Of a DNA stretch of 54,657 nucleotides, positions 53,398 through 54,657 are shown one piece after another. This DNA is from Sphingobacterium sp. UBA7855 (GTDB taxonomy: Bacteria > Bacteroidota > Bacteroidia > Sphingobacteriales > Sphingobacteriaceae). The position numbers and the translations under genes are program-made. The number at the start of each line of letters is the position of its first letter. Positions within the stretch are counted from its first letter, which is position 1. The notes under the pieces were generated by a model. The model did not search any database, was not told the origin of the DNA, and was given only the letters and a program-made list of their open reading frames with translations. The stretch is taken from contig DLST01000022.1 in NCBI GenBank assembly GCA_002500745.1, forward strand, positions 1-54,657, read 5' to 3'.

Positions 53398-53702
53398 TTA
53401 ATAATTATTGGATTTATCGGCAAAGTAATGGCTTAGAGAGCTGAAATTTTCATCATCCAAACAAACCATTATATCCACACTAGCGCCACCAAATAAAGAG
53501 TTGTTTGCAACGCTTACCTTTGTATCGAATTGGGTCGGAGTGATGTGTACTTTAATAATGTTTATTATTTTGTTCATTAGGTTTTCAATACGGTCAGGAT
53601 TGGTATCTACTATGGGGATTGTGCCTATATTTTTTTTAGTTGCCAAGGTACAAGATAAAAAGAACAAAATACTGCTGACAAAAGAAATTTTATTTTAGTC
53701 AT
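53398..53702 (-). pseudogene. small lipoprotein gene with a likely frameshift at its start
   Basis: From TTG 53665-53667 the minus strand encodes 89 residues starting FFLSC, a lipobox. An ATG 35 bases upstream (53700-53702) reads MTKIKF in the wrong frame. Adding one A to the run near 53686-53690 would join them to MTKIKISFVSSILFFLSC, a complete lipoprotein signal. The mature part (NPDRIENLMNKIINIIKV, FGGASVDIMVCLDD) is unknown to me. It may be a pseudogene, a sequencing error or translated from the TTG. Confidence 0.4.
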
Positions 53703-53974
53703 TTTTTATCTTGATTTAAGCTCTGAAGTATACTAATTTAAATCTCGAAAAAATTAAAAAAAAGATTCTGCGGAGATAAAGTACCTAGAAAGATATGGTG
53801 CCTATTTATTACTACGGACTACCCATACGATGCCGATAATTTCCGTTTTTTGAAGCTATCGTAATTTATATCTTATTCCAAAGTTTAAATAATTAGGACG
53901 GAATGCGCATTCATTAATATAGTATTTAACTTATAACCGGGATAAACCTATAATTTTTTTACAGTGAAAGTTCT

Positions 53975-54010
53975 ATCCCAACTCGGACATTCAGTGGGAT
54001 GAAATTTTTT
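53975..54010 (+). terminator. orphan terminator-like hairpin
   Basis: ATCCCAACT pairs with AGTGGGAT, with one bulged A, around a 9-base loop and is followed by GAAATTTTTT. The form is that of a plus-strand intrinsic terminator, but no gene precedes it within 650 bases. Confidence 0.45.
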
Positions 54011-54151
54011 CCAACTCCCTTTTCAGATTGTTTCCAGTTCTCGCTATAAAATTCTTCCCCAATACATTTGTGTAAACTTTGAAGATGTTGTTAAAATTGA
54101 TTAGATCATTACTATAATCAGCACCAATAAAATGATAGCTTGTTGAAAAAG

Positions 54152-54184
54152 GTAAAAAAAAAGGCTGATCACACTGACCAGCCT
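54152..54184 (-). terminator. terminator of the small membrane protein gene
   Basis: AGGCTGATC pairs with GACCAGCCT with one G-T pair and a 5-base loop; on the minus strand it is followed by a long T run (plus-strand A9). It lies 34 bases beyond the stop of the small membrane protein. Confidence 0.75.
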
Positions 54185-54218
54185 AGAAAATAAAACATTA
54201 CAATAAAACGTATTAATC

Positions 54219-54455
54219 TTAATCGTGTCCTTCGGTTTTAACTATCTTATTGTAAATACCCAATAGTAAAAATGGTGCCGCCCATTGACCAACGAATAGT
54301 GCCGTATTATCATTTTTAGTTTTGCAACATTTTAAAGCTGCTGAAATTCCCATTGCTGCTAACGAAGCTGCTAAAAATACAATAGAAGGAATTTTAGATG
54401 TTTGGGTTTCGACCTCTTTTGTTACTTTGTCCTCATTTCCTGTTGTAAGTGCCAT
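54219..54455 (-). CDS. small membrane protein of unknown function
   Basis: This 78-residue protein has a polar, charged N-terminus (1-22) and two hydrophobic segments: SIVFLAASLAAMGISAAL (about 24-41) followed by CC, and FVGQWAAPFLLLGIYNKIV (about 54-72), ending in a charged tail. It resembles small two-helix proteins annotated as hypothetical in Sphingobacteria; I assign no function. A good terminator downstream and an AT-rich region upstream support a real single gene. Confidence 0.7.
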   Translation of the reverse strand: MALTTGNEDKVTKEVETQTSKIPSIVFLAASLAAMGISAALKCCKTKNDNTALFVGQWAAPFLLLGIYNKIVKTEGHD

Positions 54456-54657
54456 AGTATTTATATTTTAGTTTATTAGTGAACTACTTTCAAAATAAAA
54501 TGGTTTTAAAATATTTTTTTTCTTCCTCACTTTGTCCCCAATGTGATCTTATTATAGTCCACATTGTTTTAAAAATGCTTTATAATCGAATTAAGGATTT
54601 TTCTTCTTTATTACAAATAGTTTATAAATCGAAATGTGGACTTGCAAATAAAATCGG

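Larger units (their letters stand above)
53703..54218. other. AT-rich region without a gene
   Basis: No reading frame is supported over these 516 bases. They hold two hairpins (53975-54010 and 54152-54184). The first has no gene before it on its strand, which fits loss of a plus-strand gene. Confidence 0.4.

Noticed and set aside
53501..53698. 65-codon plus-strand hydrophobic frame
   Set aside because: It is antisense to the lipoprotein-like gene, whose signal peptide and acidic mature part make better sense.
1..54657. CRISPR arrays, tRNA or rRNA genes, insertion sequences, prophage or conjugation genes
   Set aside because: I looked for regular spaced repeats, cloverleaf or ribosomal sequence, transposase or integrase motifs with end repeats, and saw none.

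Overview
The window looks like chromosome from a Bacteroidota bacterium, most likely a Sphingobacterium-type member of the Sphingobacteriaceae. The signs are three SusC-type TonB receptors, two SusD lipoproteins, a GLPGLI-family protein, an ECF sigma/FecR pair with a DUF4974-like tail, a SusR-like membrane regulator, weak Shine-Dalgarno sites, TAnnTTTG-type -7 boxes and AT-rich spacers. I see no rRNA, tRNA, CRISPR array or intact insertion sequence. All family names come from reading motifs by eye; no database search was run.

Layout. 0-3.3 kb: secreted metzincin-like protease, ZnT9-like cation diffusion facilitator, and sparse DNA with possible gene remnants and a small peptide candidate. 3.4-6.8 kb: GLPGLI protein overlapping a TonB-dependent receptor. 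6.9-13.3 kb: SelO on the minus strand, divergent from a tight plus-strand operon egtD-egtB-ABC ATPase-fused permease/binding protein, which would make ergothioneine and move it or a betaine-like compound. 13.4-22.6 kb: glycolipid-binding-fold protein, L,D-transpeptidase lipoprotein, OmpA lipoprotein, a 5'-truncated GT39-like gene, class A beta-lactamase, Crp/Fnr regulator, lone receiver domain, EF-hand-like secreted protein and AI-2E family membrane protein. 22.7-32.5 kb: a beta-glucan utilization locus (fused GH-A/GH16 enzyme, SusD, SusC) with a divergent membrane regulator. 32.7-36.2 kb: a TetX-like fragment and three overlapping glycosyltransferases. 36.6-39.5 kb: AraC regulator with a siderophore-interacting flavoprotein, then an HxlR/NAD(P)H-oxidoreductase divergent pair. 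39.8-51.9 kb: ECF sigma, FecR, SusC, SusD, two tandem exported FAD proteins and a CstA-family transporter. 52.2-54.7 kb: a SusC gene cut off after its plug domain, then AT-rich DNA with a frameshifted small lipoprotein and a small membrane protein.

Most interesting points. (1) The binding domain fused to the permease beside egtDB appears circularly permuted: the half that normally comes second (GFTPEF...DGYLGL...) precedes the half that normally starts the domain (RIGSKIFGEQ...EYTGTG...SDLKKY). (2) The same operon joins ergothioneine synthesis to an EgtUV-like transporter. (3) The 39.8-51.9 kb block pairs a SusCD importer with two secreted PF12831-type flavoproteins and CstA, with no recognisable glycosidase; its substrate cannot be read from sequence.

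Several genes look broken (GT39-like, TetX-like, the third SusC, the small lipoprotein near 53.5 kb), so parts of the window seem to have been rearranged or to be decaying.
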